This document shows, one piece after another, positions 55,801 through 64,000 of a stretch of DNA of 64,000 nt. The position numbers and the translations under genes were made by a program. The notes under the pieces were generated by a model that saw only the letters and a list, made by a program, of their open reading frames with translations, had not been told where the DNA came from and searched no databases. The first letter of the stretch is position 1. Every line of letters starts with the position of its first letter. Source of the DNA: Nemertoderma westbladi (lineage: Eukaryota; Xenacoelomorpha; Nemertodermatida; Nemertodermatidae); the NCBI GenBank assembly GCA_032718475.1, contig JAUCBJ010008121.1, positions 1 through 64,000 on the forward strand, read 5' to 3'.

Positions 55801-57916
55801 TAGCAGTATAGATGCGTGTAGGCTCCACACCTTGCGCATGAGATACTTCAGACCTAACAGGTTGACACATTGTTACAAGGGGTGGTGGTATACCCTTTTG
55901 TAAATTTACTAATTTATCACGTTCTAGCGCGATATTTTGCTGCACTTCCTGCAACTCTAACCTACTTTCCTTTACGGTTCCCTTTAACTGTTGAACAGTC
56001 CCTTCTAACTCTCGGACCTGTTGGGAGGAGCGCATTTGATTCTCCTCCATCTTTCCGAGGAGAATGTCCATCCCCCGCCGTCTCTCGTCTACCCAATCAA
56101 CCGCCGAAACGGGATCCGCCAACGTTGTAGCGGGCGGACGAGGGACAACGGGCGACAAATCATGAATATTTCGCTCGGAGTCCAGGGCATGAACTGTCTC
56201 TTGGGCTGTTCTGCTGGGCACAGGTAGCTTAGTGCTGTGCAACGGGAATTGAGAGGTAGGTTCAGGGAGTACAGGTGTCTCTACGACCGAAAGGGTGGCT
56301 TCGGGAACAGACCTAACTATTTCGGGCTCATCTACTATAGTAGGGAGTCTCTCTATTGTAATTATTTGGTCTGTGGGTTCTGTACTACCTAAGTTGGTGT
56401 TATTTAGTTGCCTTCTAACAGCTGGAGGCAAATCAGGCAATTTTTGACGGTGGAATGTTCTTTTACGTCTGCTTAGGCGAGATCGATCTCCTCCGCCTTC
56501 AGTGTCGGTGGTATCGCCTTCCTCAGATGATGTATAACCCTGTCTTTTGGGAGTAGATCGATTCATCATCTGCATATTACTAGCTGTTAACTGTTTATTA
56601 AAGTTGTCTTGTCTCTCTTGAAGATTTTCCAACTCTAGTTGGGCAGTCTCTTCAGACGCCTTTCGTTCTGCTTCTGCCACTGCAGCTGTCAAAGCCGCCT
56701 TTCTTTCTGCTTCTGCCACTGCAGCTGCCAAGGCTGCTATCTTTCTGTCTTCTATGCGTTTTTTCTTCACCCTTTCTTCTTGGTCTCTAGCGATGCGGAG
56801 TTGTTCATCGAATTTAGCTTGGTTCGCCGCTAACCTATCCACGTCTATGGCGTCAAGCACACGCTGTGCTCCTTCACTATTAGGGTTAAGTCCGTCCAAC
56901 CTTCTCCTCAACTCTTCATCACCTACGAAACGCTGATAGTCTGACAGATAGATGTCAATGGCATCCCTCTTATGCGGTTTCTCTGCCGTCGCTTCACCTT
57001 CCACTTGGGAAAAAGTAGCGTCTGTTGATTCTCCATGGGTTGAGCGCTCCTCCAGCTGAGCTTTCCACTGAGCTGTTCCTTGAACCTGGCGACTCACCCG
57101 TTGAAACCAAGTCTTTACGGCAACTTGCAACGACGTGTCTTGTCTTCTTTTAGAAGCCTCTTCAAAGGCTGATAATATTAGCCTGATTCGCAGAATTCTT
57201 TCTCTAACTTGATAAAGCAGTTGTCCCTGCTCTTGAGGTCCCTGAGGTTGTTGAAACAGTTGTTTTTCTACTCGCTCCATAGAGCTGAAGAATCCCTGTG
57301 CGTATCCGGCTGCGGACCTCTTCCACACAGCTGGATCGATGGTTTCCTTGGCTACTCCCATCCTGTGTATGTCTTCCCAGGCAGCTTCTGATAAATCAAA
57401 TGGGAGTCCGGGTCCGGGGAAGTTCCATTGCGACTCGACCATAGACTTCAGCTCTTCCCTTGTGTATCCCTCATAACTATCTTTAGTTGCTCGCTTATTT
57501 CTCGCCCAATCGATCTGGTGTTCTTCCACCGCGATCAATAACCTAGTGAGTACGGCTGCAGGAAGGATTAGAAGGGGATCCGAATAAACCGTATCCGCCA
57601 TCTTTGCTCCGCGCTCGGGTGTCAGTTCTACAGTATCCTCACTACTGGAGCTGTTGGGCCGCTGAGAAATAAGTTCTTGGCTCGCGGGTGGTTGCTGTTC
57701 CGCTGCTTCTTGGTCCCGCTTGACCTGAGCTCGAGTGCCTATGATAGACCTACGATGTTGGACCAGCCTAGGTTCTGTTATTACTACTGGAGGGATGACC
57801 TTCCTCACAGTGGGAGGTGAACTGAACTTAGGACTAGACGGTTCTACACCTCTATCTGAGTCGCAGATAGTTACATCTAATAAACTGTCTGACAGGTTCT
57901 GCTTAGTATCAGACAT
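49865..57916 (-). CDS. BEL/Pao retrotransposon Gag-Pol polyprotein, apparently intact
   Basis: A single 2683-codon frame from ATG 57916 to TAA 49865. In order: a long N-terminal Gag-like region with a duplicated Ala/Glu-rich coiled segment (about 395-425, AAVAEAERKA twice); a DUF1759-like block VKFNGDEMKWLPF (about 770); zinc knuckles CYNCLRQGHQRRTC and CAKCGAKHHILLH (about 1060-1115); aspartic protease LLDSGSTGTF (about 1225); and reverse transcriptase with FASDIEGMFLQV and YMDD (about 1722). RNase H follows with VFGDASDMG and VYWTDALLVLEY, then the integrase H2C2 finger (HSKLYH...CIPC) and a DDE core TGVDLFGPI, RSDKGTNFIG and the SWERL glutamate (about 2350-2460). A DUF5641-like C-terminus closes it. 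This order is diagnostic for BEL/Pao. All catalytic residues checked are present and no stop interrupts, so it looks young. No LTR pair was seen by eye. Confidence 0.93.
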   Translation of the reverse strand: MSDTKQNLSDSLLDVTICDSDRGVEPSSPKFSSPPTVRKVIPPVVITEPRLVQHRRSIIGTRAQVKRDQEAAEQQPPASQELISQRPNSSSSEDTVELTPERGAKMADTVYSDPLLILPAAVLTRLLIAVEEHQIDWARNKRATKDSYEGYTREELKSMVESQWNFPGPGLPFDLSEAAWEDIHRMGVAKETIDPAVWKRSAAGYAQGFFSSMERVEKQLFQQPQGPQEQGQLLYQVRERILRIRLILSAFEEASKRRQDTSLQVAVKTWFQRVSRQVQGTAQWKAQLEERSTHGESTDATFSQVEGEATAEKPHKRDAIDIYLSDYQRFVGDEELRRRLDGLNPNSEGAQRVLDAIDVDRLAANQAKFDEQLRIARDQEERVKKKRIEDRKIAALAAAVAEAERKAALTAAVAEAERKASEETAQLELENLQERQDNFNKQLTASNMQMMNRSTPKRQGYTSSEEGDTTDTEGGGDRSRLSRRKRTFHRQKLPDLPPAVRRQLNNTNLGSTEPTDQIITIERLPTIVDEPEIVRSVPEATLSVVETPVLPEPTSQFPLHSTKLPVPSRTAQETVHALDSERNIHDLSPVVPRPPATTLADPVSAVDWVDERRRGMDILLGKMEENQMRSSQQVRELEGTVQQLKGTVKESRLELQEVQQNIALERDKLVNLQKGIPPPLVTMCQPVRSEVSHAQGVEPTRIYTASEVETPIVNPIKGNYRPVDNDIPYRPDHNPRNLYTDNSILNNTMSQESFTRQMARTEARQAVKVGEIVKFNGDEMKWLPFNEYYKDNIQNSVLSNGEKLRFLIECLEGSPKLMALKFIGHPDGLRQVWDTLNIRYGNRNNIAGYLYAKLVAPRKFISSGIIEFSDEIQEICRQLDWLGKSHEYQNTMVIRAVASTLPKGGVGTRWDKKVLYMMEQQRRDPTMADLMSFLDGEVKLQLLKLSREKTPENKVSEKPVSRRKVTPVCYTDDGESQTSQGEDSGKDTDRSYYVNKMPKDQVSKFKSRTNDRREQVRKTPPTSPTRIQVRKPEERASVHNVTQSKVSNIKPKCALCDGTHRFNMCDEFLKKSLTERREVMWDKRLCYNCLRQGHQRRTCYSDIRCAKCGAKHHILLHAEFDRNSPNQVSDSELHVQFSDVNDTDQSEMEGFYTDEFSDENESCYMINTAVYRALTYEKDTDSDFTLTTSDRQPLWKAPTSDVGIREFPVVQLRVHGPQKSYIVNALLDSGSTGTFIDKELAEDIFAGQPKFRTKLNMSGIMQVWKSTVTADYYVGALSTPQDELGEHSIRSVKMVAIKNFATTQADLYNWDEDESIQHLNIPRFQTDYPGVQILMGQNAHEALETLEKRPAQPQPLQTYAVRTRVGWYFTGPSRRTLRERLPQERVCQVSEWEDDASEGDDLTEGTPYSSDNDNVHQLFDEENTIDLLKENEAWQNQVNLCQLLYPSEREAYNDELNDVIERCNAKTRDEHAVRFFLQEAVEPNSYDKALSVEEERAKQIQETTTRFLKDQGRYEVGLPFRKREPKFINNRPLAEKRIAQLHRRLTANSSAKEMYQTQLEKFISKGYAEKVPEETPVTERTYYLTHHYVPKPGKPHEVRVVFDGSALYMGQSLNSELLPGPNLLQSLLGILLRLRQYSIAFASDIEGMFLQVKVLDRDRDSLRFLWWPEGDLNQKPVEYWMTIQAFGIISSPSNACSVVRATAEDNREAFSKEVIDNIKRDIYMDDNLKSLPSVEEAIEVAKGTVECLKRGGFRLTKFTSNSREFLESIPAEDRGAKDLDLIKDDLPETKTLGLKWDTERDILFFQLKQRDNPVRTKQICLSILSTYFDPLGFISPVILIARSLVQQMWLENHSWDDPLKGELLKKWMKWEDSLPAIEDFIISRSYFGHVLPTYSYQLHVFGDASDMGIGIVAYLRVETPDGIKVALVTSKALINNKLKVPRAELKAALYATAIGRNVTEQIDYPLEKTVYWTDALLVLEYITNEVCQFSVFVTNRVAIILSRTTMDQWRHCPGTINPADIASRGATPKELVNTPEWLGGPDFLYREEEEWPPHLTTAEIRQAKGAEKVKPKTRASKSKLFKPAVDLSVLFTSGEDALDQKPTATTKEVLEIRDKDWKSGIPDIAQGLSPLLQRAIRHYSSWNRLCKAVTYLKRCFHHRYSGTKTNSDDAPSTSARVHVVKDLPKYKISDRFLKEKISYQEHDETNKQMLRLLQCYEDSDKYFLLLRNPQMRLRDRFSSTMIDGLIRVGGRLTNAPLSFDTKFPILIRNLDIQIKMIVDVHSKLYHAGRERVLSEIRTRFYFYKPRRALNQVLRNCIPCRKAFSRPLTQREAELPRERVSFYEPPFTNTGVDLFGPIEVYRARTIVKRWCVIFVCMTCRAIHLDMVNDLSTNSFVLSLRRQIARFGTSNTMRSDKGTNFIGANNEIQAYVKDWNKRQVDDQLKITASSWTFNAADAPWWGGSWERLIRSVKTAFHFIVPCRAYLTDELLRTLMEEIAAYLNERPLMPVSSSPDSLEALTPAHFLLKKPVAMLPRSEITDGDEYCRRTWQLMQLLSRRFADHFEKHYLPTLQLRTKWFAQQENVSAGDMVLIVDPDLPRKRWQTGRIIETYISSDGLVRSVELVVMRRNFKKPGIVFETQQLNRPVGRLCLLERDRELSGNYGRQETLPTTTSLIQPTSRDSPT

Positions 57917-58084
57917 GTTTGTTTACACAGTTGAATGTCTACTGCTATATTACAGTCTAAGCAAGTCTAGTAATTCAGTGTTAACTGCTAGCCTAGTAAT
58001 TAATTACCGATACTGCTACTCAGTGTAGCGTGATATATATATAATATTAGAATACCGGTATGTTTATGGTATATATTAGTATTA

Positions 58085-58293
58085 TTGCAGACTAGGTTTT
58101 TCACAGAAACCGGTATATAATTTTAGCACAAATATATATAAATATATAATAGGCCTATCGTGGATACCGGTATGCAGTTTACACCTATAATGTATATATA
58201 TAAGTATAATTACAGACTAGAATTAATTACAGAATACCGGTATGATTTCAGCACAAGTATATAAATATATAATAGGCCTATCGTAAATACCGG
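58085..58293. repeat. Two-copy 124-bp tandem repeat
   Basis: attacagactag...cagaa(a/t)accggtat...aatatataataggcctatcgt occurs at 58085 and 58209. The adjacent accggtat palindromes make the stretch repeat-rich. It lies just 5' (minus sense) of the BEL/Pao start and could belong to its leader. Confidence 0.7.
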
Positions 58294-60089
58294 TATATCA
58301 ATTATTTTAAATAATTGAATTTCTGAATTTTAAGGGTTACTTGGTTACTTTAACTTACTTTATTACCGTTATTTAAGCAGTAGTCCAACTGATATTGAGA
58401 CCTAATTGTTGTATGGCAGGCCTACTATTTATAAATCGTTTGAGTTGATTTATAATATATATATACCCGTTTAATGGGTTTTGTCAATGTTGAAATAAAT
58501 GTTATTATTTCTGGGGAGTAATCACTACACAAAGCGGTGCGCTTTCAGTGAAGTGTTACTTATAGGACACTAAAACAAATAATGCTAATTTACCTAAGTT
58601 ACTTAATACTACAAATTACGTACAATTCGGGTGAGATTACAATCTCTAAATAAACACAAAAATTTACAAAAAACACAAAATACGAAATTTCAGGGTAATT
58701 TTACAAGAAGTCTACAAACCAGTCTAACAAAGGGTTAGAATCTGGTTATTACAACGGACAGGTTACTACGGTATTTGAAAATAATAAGTAGTAGTAAATA
58801 CACTGCGCTGTCCAGATAGGAAAATACCACCGCCTGACGACCTATAGCCGTATCGCTATAGGTACTACGTTATGTATCACGGAGTGTTCCTACCTAGAAG
58901 TTAATAGAGCTAATCGAACGTGCCTATCAACCACTTTACAACACAAATATAATGTCTACACTAATTACTTTCGGAAAGCACTGTACACTAAACCCTAAAT
59001 TAGGTACGAGTACTTGTACAACAGATAATCAGTAGTTAAATAAATTATTGCTATACGAATCCTATTTGTATACAATATATTTTATGATAGCATTCAGAGG
59101 ATTAAACTATATAACACAATTCCTTAGTTAAAACCTGAAGTTTTGCAATACCATTTGTAAACGCAAGGTGGTGATATACAAATTCTATCACGCCGCAGTC
59201 ACAAGCATACCGCGTGAATTGTATGTCTGATTGCCATCAGCTATTTAGCTACAGAACCAGCTCTGTATCATTCAGCAGACAATATCCTTTAAGGATGAAT
59301 TAATTTTTAAATAGCCTTTATCATTTGATATGAATCTGAGTAAAATAAATTATTTTACATTTCTGCATTTTGTACCATAGCCTATGCCAGTATGCTACCA
59401 TGGCATATGGCCTAACAGTCTGACATTCCAGCATTCAGACAGTTCTGCAGTTCCATCATGGACCAATTACTGGTTCCCGTATACACGTAGGCATACCTCA
59501 GTACCTGCATACTGCTGTACTTCTTACTGCACAGGCAGAACTGCATACAGGACCATAGGACATCGCATAGCTGGATGGGCCTACAGGTTTGCAAATGTAA
59601 ACTACAATCAGATAATACCGTAATCAGGTAATACAGTAATAGCCTGCAGGGCCTAGGCGGCCTCCACTGATATACTGACAGACTGACATACACCCACATA
59701 GCTGCACACATGAAATCCAGTAATCAGATGATGGATGACTCTGACGTCCCAACTCCCCGACCTCAAAGTAAATAGGCCCTACAGTACCCAGGCACCAGGT
59801 GGCCAAGTACCGGCTGACCGGTTATGTTTAGTTAAATTGCAACAATTCTGCATTACTACATTGGCTGATTGGCAGTGCAACAGTAAGACGCCTAGCCAGA
59901 CTCAGAGACTGCCAGATAGTGGCAGAATTGGCGCGTTGTATAGGCCTAGTTTACTAGGCTGCTAGGTGCGGTTACGGTACCGGTACAGCGGTACCTACCT
60001 CAGTCAGTCAATAACTACAATCCTGCAATATATCTGTAGGCGGTAGCCCTATCGTATAGGTCTACTATTTATATATTTTGTGTATAATC
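58294..60089. other. Region between the BEL/Pao and DIRS-like elements, no gene seen
   Basis: AT-rich DNA that should include the 5' flank of the BEL/Pao element and the left part of the DIRS-like element. The boundaries between them could not be drawn. No coding signal. Confidence 0.4.
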
Positions 60090-60525
60090 CTACAGGCGTC
60101 ACCTGCAATTGCGGGAAGGCATTCAGCCAGTAGTTGTTTATTGTTATTATACACACATTAACATATTCAGATATTATAATATCATGCAGTACCAGTATGT
60201 ATATTAACGGTATTTATATTGGTTTAATAACCTACAGGCGTCACCTGATGCATTAACAGGATGACATTCAGCCAGTAGAGGCAGTTCATTTATTATAGGG
60301 CCTACACCGCCTACAGTTTATCAATCACCGCCACGCTGCCACGGCCTCAAGTTGCACTATAATATATCTATATACTGATATATATACATTATACATATAT
60401 AATATATTTATTATATTTACCGGTACAGGTATATATTCTTTATTTCAATATTATTGTTTAGAGATTTACAAACCTACAGGCGTCACCTGCAATTGCAGGA
60501 AGGCATTCAGCCAGTAGGTGTGTCT
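60090..60525 (+). repeat. Three spaced copies of a 45-bp motif upstream of the DIRS-like ORFs
   Basis: ctacaggcgtcacctg...g(a/g)cattcagccagtag occurs at about 60093, 60233 and 60473. Each copy begins CTAC and ends GTAG, giving imperfect dyad symmetry. Copy 2 differs internally (atgcattaacaggat). Position about 0.5-0.9 kb before ORF1 suggests part of the element's 5' terminal or leader region. Confidence 0.75.
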
Positions 60526-61000
60526 TCGTTTATTCCTCGATATACGGTACCATAGCCTAATACCGTATGGCAGTACCTGTATGGTTGGGCATTTCAGCAC
60601 TTGGCTACTTGGTATCTATTAATTTTATATTTTGTTTTACCTATCAGTCTTTACAGCTTTAGAATAGACGTTATTATACTGTTATATTCAGTTATATAGG
60701 GCCTACATGATATAGCAGTATAGGTACGCTGAGTTGGTAGTCTGGATCATCCATCATCTGGTGACAATCACGAAATAACACAATACATACAGATATCGTT
60801 CTACAATACAGCAATTAGCTGAATACAGGAATAGGACGCGATCAATTAACTATCACATTTAGTATGTATTTAATATGTATGTATGAATTGTGTCTATGCA
60901 GTAGGCATGCAATACTAATAGGTACCGTCTGACCGTGATATAAAGCTTATGATATACTGGTACCGATATACTCATTATTACATATATATATATATGCTTT

Positions 61001-62581
61001 ATGGCTCCAAAGAAGAAGAAAGTAGGCCTACTGGTTTCCGGTAGTAGCCAAAGAGTTAAACAGACCCACACCACCAATCCCCGGGTAATTTCTGCTCGCC
61101 CTCGAATTCGTACAAGATCAACAACGAAAAGTACATCATCTGCGATTTCGGTTGCAAATAATTCTCTACCAGAATCAGCCCCTCCAGTACCAACTCAGCC
61201 TTCACTCAATATGGAATTTATCGGTAACAACCATGTCCAACCTACTAATCAAATGCCATCCACTACCGACATGTCCACCATTAGTTCTAGTAACACCATC
61301 ACAGAATCGCTGCAAACACCAATTAATACATCTAATATTAATACTGCGAATACTTGTACAACTGGTCTGCCCCAACATTTACTTCATACACCACAACAAT
61401 TTCCTTATCCGCAACATCAAATTCCTTATCCGCCGCAACAATTTCCTTATCCGCCACAACAACTTCCTTATCCGACACAACAATTCCCATACCCACCACC
61501 GCAAGGTTACACGTATAATCCATACGTTGCCCCTTATTCATACCCACCACCTCCAAACTCTAGTTGGACCCCAGCAGCTGCTGCAATGCAAGTACCAAAC
61601 AACTCCCTTACTCAGACCCTTCCAACTCAAATAGTAACAACGACATCTGCTTCTAGTCAAGTGCCTGCATTGACATCCATGGATATATCTGAAGCAGGGC
61701 AACAGATACAGCAACAAATAGCAGGTGAGTATAATAGCTATAGCGAACCATTCCTAGCAGTAGATTCGATGGTCCCAATGGAATTGAAAGAAAAGATTTG
61801 GGATCATAAGTATATTGAATTATCAGCGTTATTGAACAACCCCTCTATTCCCAAAACAAGGTCTAAGTTTCCACTGTCCATGTCATCCGATAATACAAGC
61901 CATGGTCAACCCCATCTTTACTATGAAATAGACTCAGTAAATGAGGACATCACTAGTTTCGAACAGTGGCTGATGGCTTGGAATATTTACTCATCAATAT
62001 ATGAAGAAAAGTATCCCACAGAGACGAAGAAACTCAGAAAGTCCGCGTCAATATTGAAAGATATTAAGGATAATGGTGGATCCTGGATGCTGTATGATGA
62101 GAAATTCCGACAATTCAAGCAAAACAATCCGAATAAATTCCACTGGGGTATCCCAATACAGGAGCTGTCTCTTATGGCATCGGGGCGAAAGTTACGAGAC
62201 ATAATAGTACCAACAGGTTATTGTATCAAGTTCCACACTGGTGATAAATGTACAGGAATTCTATGCGCGTTCAAACATTTATGTCCAAATTGCGGAGGAT
62301 CACATCGGTTAATCAAATGCCCGCACCCAGTTCAAGAGACGATGAATAACTCCAGCAGAAATAGACAACAGCCCTTTCCACACCCCGGTCCATCCCGAGG
62401 AAGACGCGGCCTCTCCTCATACACAGGCGGGGATCGGTATAACAACCAGCGTGGCCGCCGCAACTCCCAATACACCCCATTCCAACACTCTGGCAACAAT
62501 AGGAAGGTCGGAGGCCCCATCCTCACAACTCCCAACTCCTATCAGTTGGGACCACCTACGCCATTGGCTAACCGGATATGA
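61001..62581 (+). CDS. DIRS-order retrotransposon ORF1 (Gag-like)
   Basis: 526 residues from ATG 61001. The N-terminus MAPKKKKVG resembles a classical monopartite nuclear localisation signal. Residues about 127-170 contain five PQQFPYP-type heptads encoded by 21-bp repeats (about 61380-61495). A C-terminal part carries two zinc-binding patterns, C-x4-H-x3-C-x4-C-x3-H and C-x2-C-x3-H-x4-C (CPNCGGSHRLIKC, about 430-443), then an Arg/Gly-rich tail. I assign it as the Gag-like ORF because the following frame encodes a DIRS-type RT. The end overlaps the RT frame by about 130 bp. Confidence 0.75.
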   Translation: MAPKKKKVGLLVSGSSQRVKQTHTTNPRVISARPRIRTRSTTKSTSSAISVANNSLPESAPPVPTQPSLNMEFIGNNHVQPTNQMPSTTDMSTISSSNTITESLQTPINTSNINTANTCTTGLPQHLLHTPQQFPYPQHQIPYPPQQFPYPPQQLPYPTQQFPYPPPQGYTYNPYVAPYSYPPPPNSSWTPAAAAMQVPNNSLTQTLPTQIVTTTSASSQVPALTSMDISEAGQQIQQQIAGEYNSYSEPFLAVDSMVPMELKEKIWDHKYIELSALLNNPSIPKTRSKFPLSMSSDNTSHGQPHLYYEIDSVNEDITSFEQWLMAWNIYSSIYEEKYPTETKKLRKSASILKDIKDNGGSWMLYDEKFRQFKQNNPNKFHWGIPIQELSLMASGRKLRDIIVPTGYCIKFHTGDKCTGILCAFKHLCPNCGGSHRLIKCPHPVQETMNNSSRNRQQPFPHPGPSRGRRGLSSYTGGDRYNNQRGRRNSQYTPFQHSGNNRKVGGPILTTPNSYQLGPPTPLANRI

Positions 62582-64000
62582 TCATTCTGAATATACATAC
62601 TTAGAAGAAGGGTTTACACAAGGTTTTCGCCTACACTATCAAGGTCCTCCTTATATTACAACTTTTACTAAAAACTCATTATCCGCAAAGGAGAAACCAG
62701 ATATTATTGATAAAAAACTACGGAAAGAAACTGAGGAAGGTAGAATAGCCGGGCCATTCCATGCCCCTCCCTTCAAATACTACCATGTTAACCCCCTTGC
62801 TCTGCGACCTAAAAGGACTCTCAATGAATTTCGAATGATTCACGATTTATCCGCCCCCTATAATAATCTTTCAGTTAATAGCAACATTAGTGAAACAGAC
62901 TCTACATGCGAATATCATACAGTTCAGGATGCCATTGATATTATTTTAGAATTGGGCCCAGGGTGTTATATGGCAAAAACTGATATTTGTTCGGCATTTA
63001 GATTAATTCCTATTTCTAAATTAGACCACCACTTAATGTGCATTCAATGGAAGGGTAAGTGGTATTACGATATGTGTTTAGAGATGGGTGCCAGTTCTAG
63101 CTGTAAGATATTTGAAGCTTTCTCAACTAGTTTGGGTTGGATTGCCATACACAAGTTAGGCATTCTTTACATCATTCACGTGCTTGATGACTTTCTAATC
63201 CTAGCAAAAGGTTCACAGGAATGCAGCGCATGGTTGGACAGATTCATGCAGCTGTGTAAGGATATTGGAGTTCCTTTATCCCCTGAAAAAACCCAAGGAC
63301 CTTCGCAGATTATGACCTTCCTAGGAATCGAGTTGGATACATTAAAATTGGAAGGATTAAAGCTCAGACTTCTATCCATAACTTGAAGAAAAAGAAGTTT
63401 GTATCAAAACGTGATCTTCTCTCAATAGTGGGATTCCTCAACTTTGCATGCCAGGTTATTGTCCCGGGGCGTGCTTTTCTTCGAAGACTTATAGATCTTG
63501 CCTCATCAGTAAAGAAAATGTTTCATTTTGTGACACTAAAATCGTGGGCAAGGGCTGATCTAGAGGCTTGGGAACATTTCCTTGAAAACTATAATGGTTG
63601 CACTTTATTCCTGAACAAGAGTTGGACTGCAAACGCGACAATTGAATTGTTCACTGACGCTGCTCAAACCAAAGGATATGGGGCAGTTTTTGGAACCCAC
63701 TGGTTATACGGGGAATGGCCCAGTAGATGGAAAGAGTGCAATAATATATCTCTTCTAGAATTATATCCTATATACCTCGCACTGGAAATCTGGGGATATC
63801 AATTAGCCGGGCAAAAAATTATATTTCGAACTGATAATGAAGGCTTAGTTCCCATAATAAACAAGAAATCCTCTAAGGACAAATCAATTATGATACTTAT
63901 CCGCCGTATTGTCCTATTATCAATAAGTAATAACTTTATGTTTAGAGCAAACCACGTCCCTGGTGTTGAGAACACTAAATGTGATTTTCTATCTCGTTTA
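62451..64000 (+). pseudogene. DIRS-order RT/RNase H ORF, frameshifted, truncated by window edge
   Basis: The frame opens inside ORF1 in the +1 frame with no ATG near the overlap, so translation by ribosomal frameshifting is likely. The RT shows LNEFRMIHDLSAPYNNLSVN, palm AKTDICSAFRLIPI, MGASSSCKIFEAFS, LDDFLIL (motif C as L-D-D) and the VPLSPEKTQGP block typical of DIRS-type RT. The frame stops at 63386. From about 63350 a different frame continues through LSIVGFLNFACQVI, GRAFLRRLI and RNase H (ELFTDAAQTKGYGAVF, FRTDNEGLV) to the window end at DFLSRL. One indel near 63340-63370 therefore breaks this copy, or it is an assembly error. The expected tyrosine recombinase lies beyond the window. 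Confidence 0.85.

Noticed and set aside
48210-61000. LTRs flanking the BEL/Pao element
   Set aside because: Looked for repeated blocks on both sides and found none convincing; AT-rich similarity was not counted.

Overview
The window looks like nuclear DNA of a metazoan. It is AT-rich and transposon-dense, with six or seven host genes separated by kilobases of repeats. CDK8 is very close to the vertebrate protein, and TEDC2-like, TUT1-like and proline-racemase-like genes are also animal-type. An invertebrate deuterostome such as a tunicate would fit, but nothing here proves the lineage. Every host gene I recognise reads as one uninterrupted exon. That means either a genome poor in introns or a run of retrocopies.

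Layout. 1-11.6 kb is almost all repeats: a 90-bp minisatellite, nested foldback elements, and two copies of a TA-flanked inverted-repeat family with a C run near one end and a G run near the other. 11.6-21.4 kb holds ACSL-type acyl-CoA synthetase, a TEDC2-like gene with a MITE ending 24 bp before its start codon, a perfect 49-bp inverted repeat, and CDK8. 21.7-24.1 kb has a tRNA-derived SINE whose A-box is amplified eight times, a MITE and a reverse-transcriptase relic. 24.1-26.6 kb has an unrecognised two-frame gene and, on the minus strand, a proline racemase/hydroxyproline epimerase family gene. 27.7-34.4 kb is relic retroelements, a SINE with a clear target-site duplication and a 107-bp tandem array. 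34.5-36.8 kb is a TUT1-like nucleotidyltransferase whose catalytic aspartates appear to be lost. 37-44 kb is repeats, including a hAT element with an 8-bp target duplication that encloses a retroelement fragment. 44.3-45.5 kb is a 5'-truncated Penelope-like element. 47.1-48.2 kb is a broken gene of unknown family. 49.9-57.9 kb is one intact 2683-codon BEL/Pao polyprotein on the minus strand. 60-64 kb is the 5' part of a DIRS-order retroelement that runs off the edge.

The host genes do not form an obvious pathway: fatty-acid activation, centriole/tubulin biology, Mediator kinase, proline-derivative metabolism and an RNA nucleotidyltransferase relative. All coordinates and repeat matches were read by eye, without alignment or database search. 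Family assignments rest on remembered signatures of those families.
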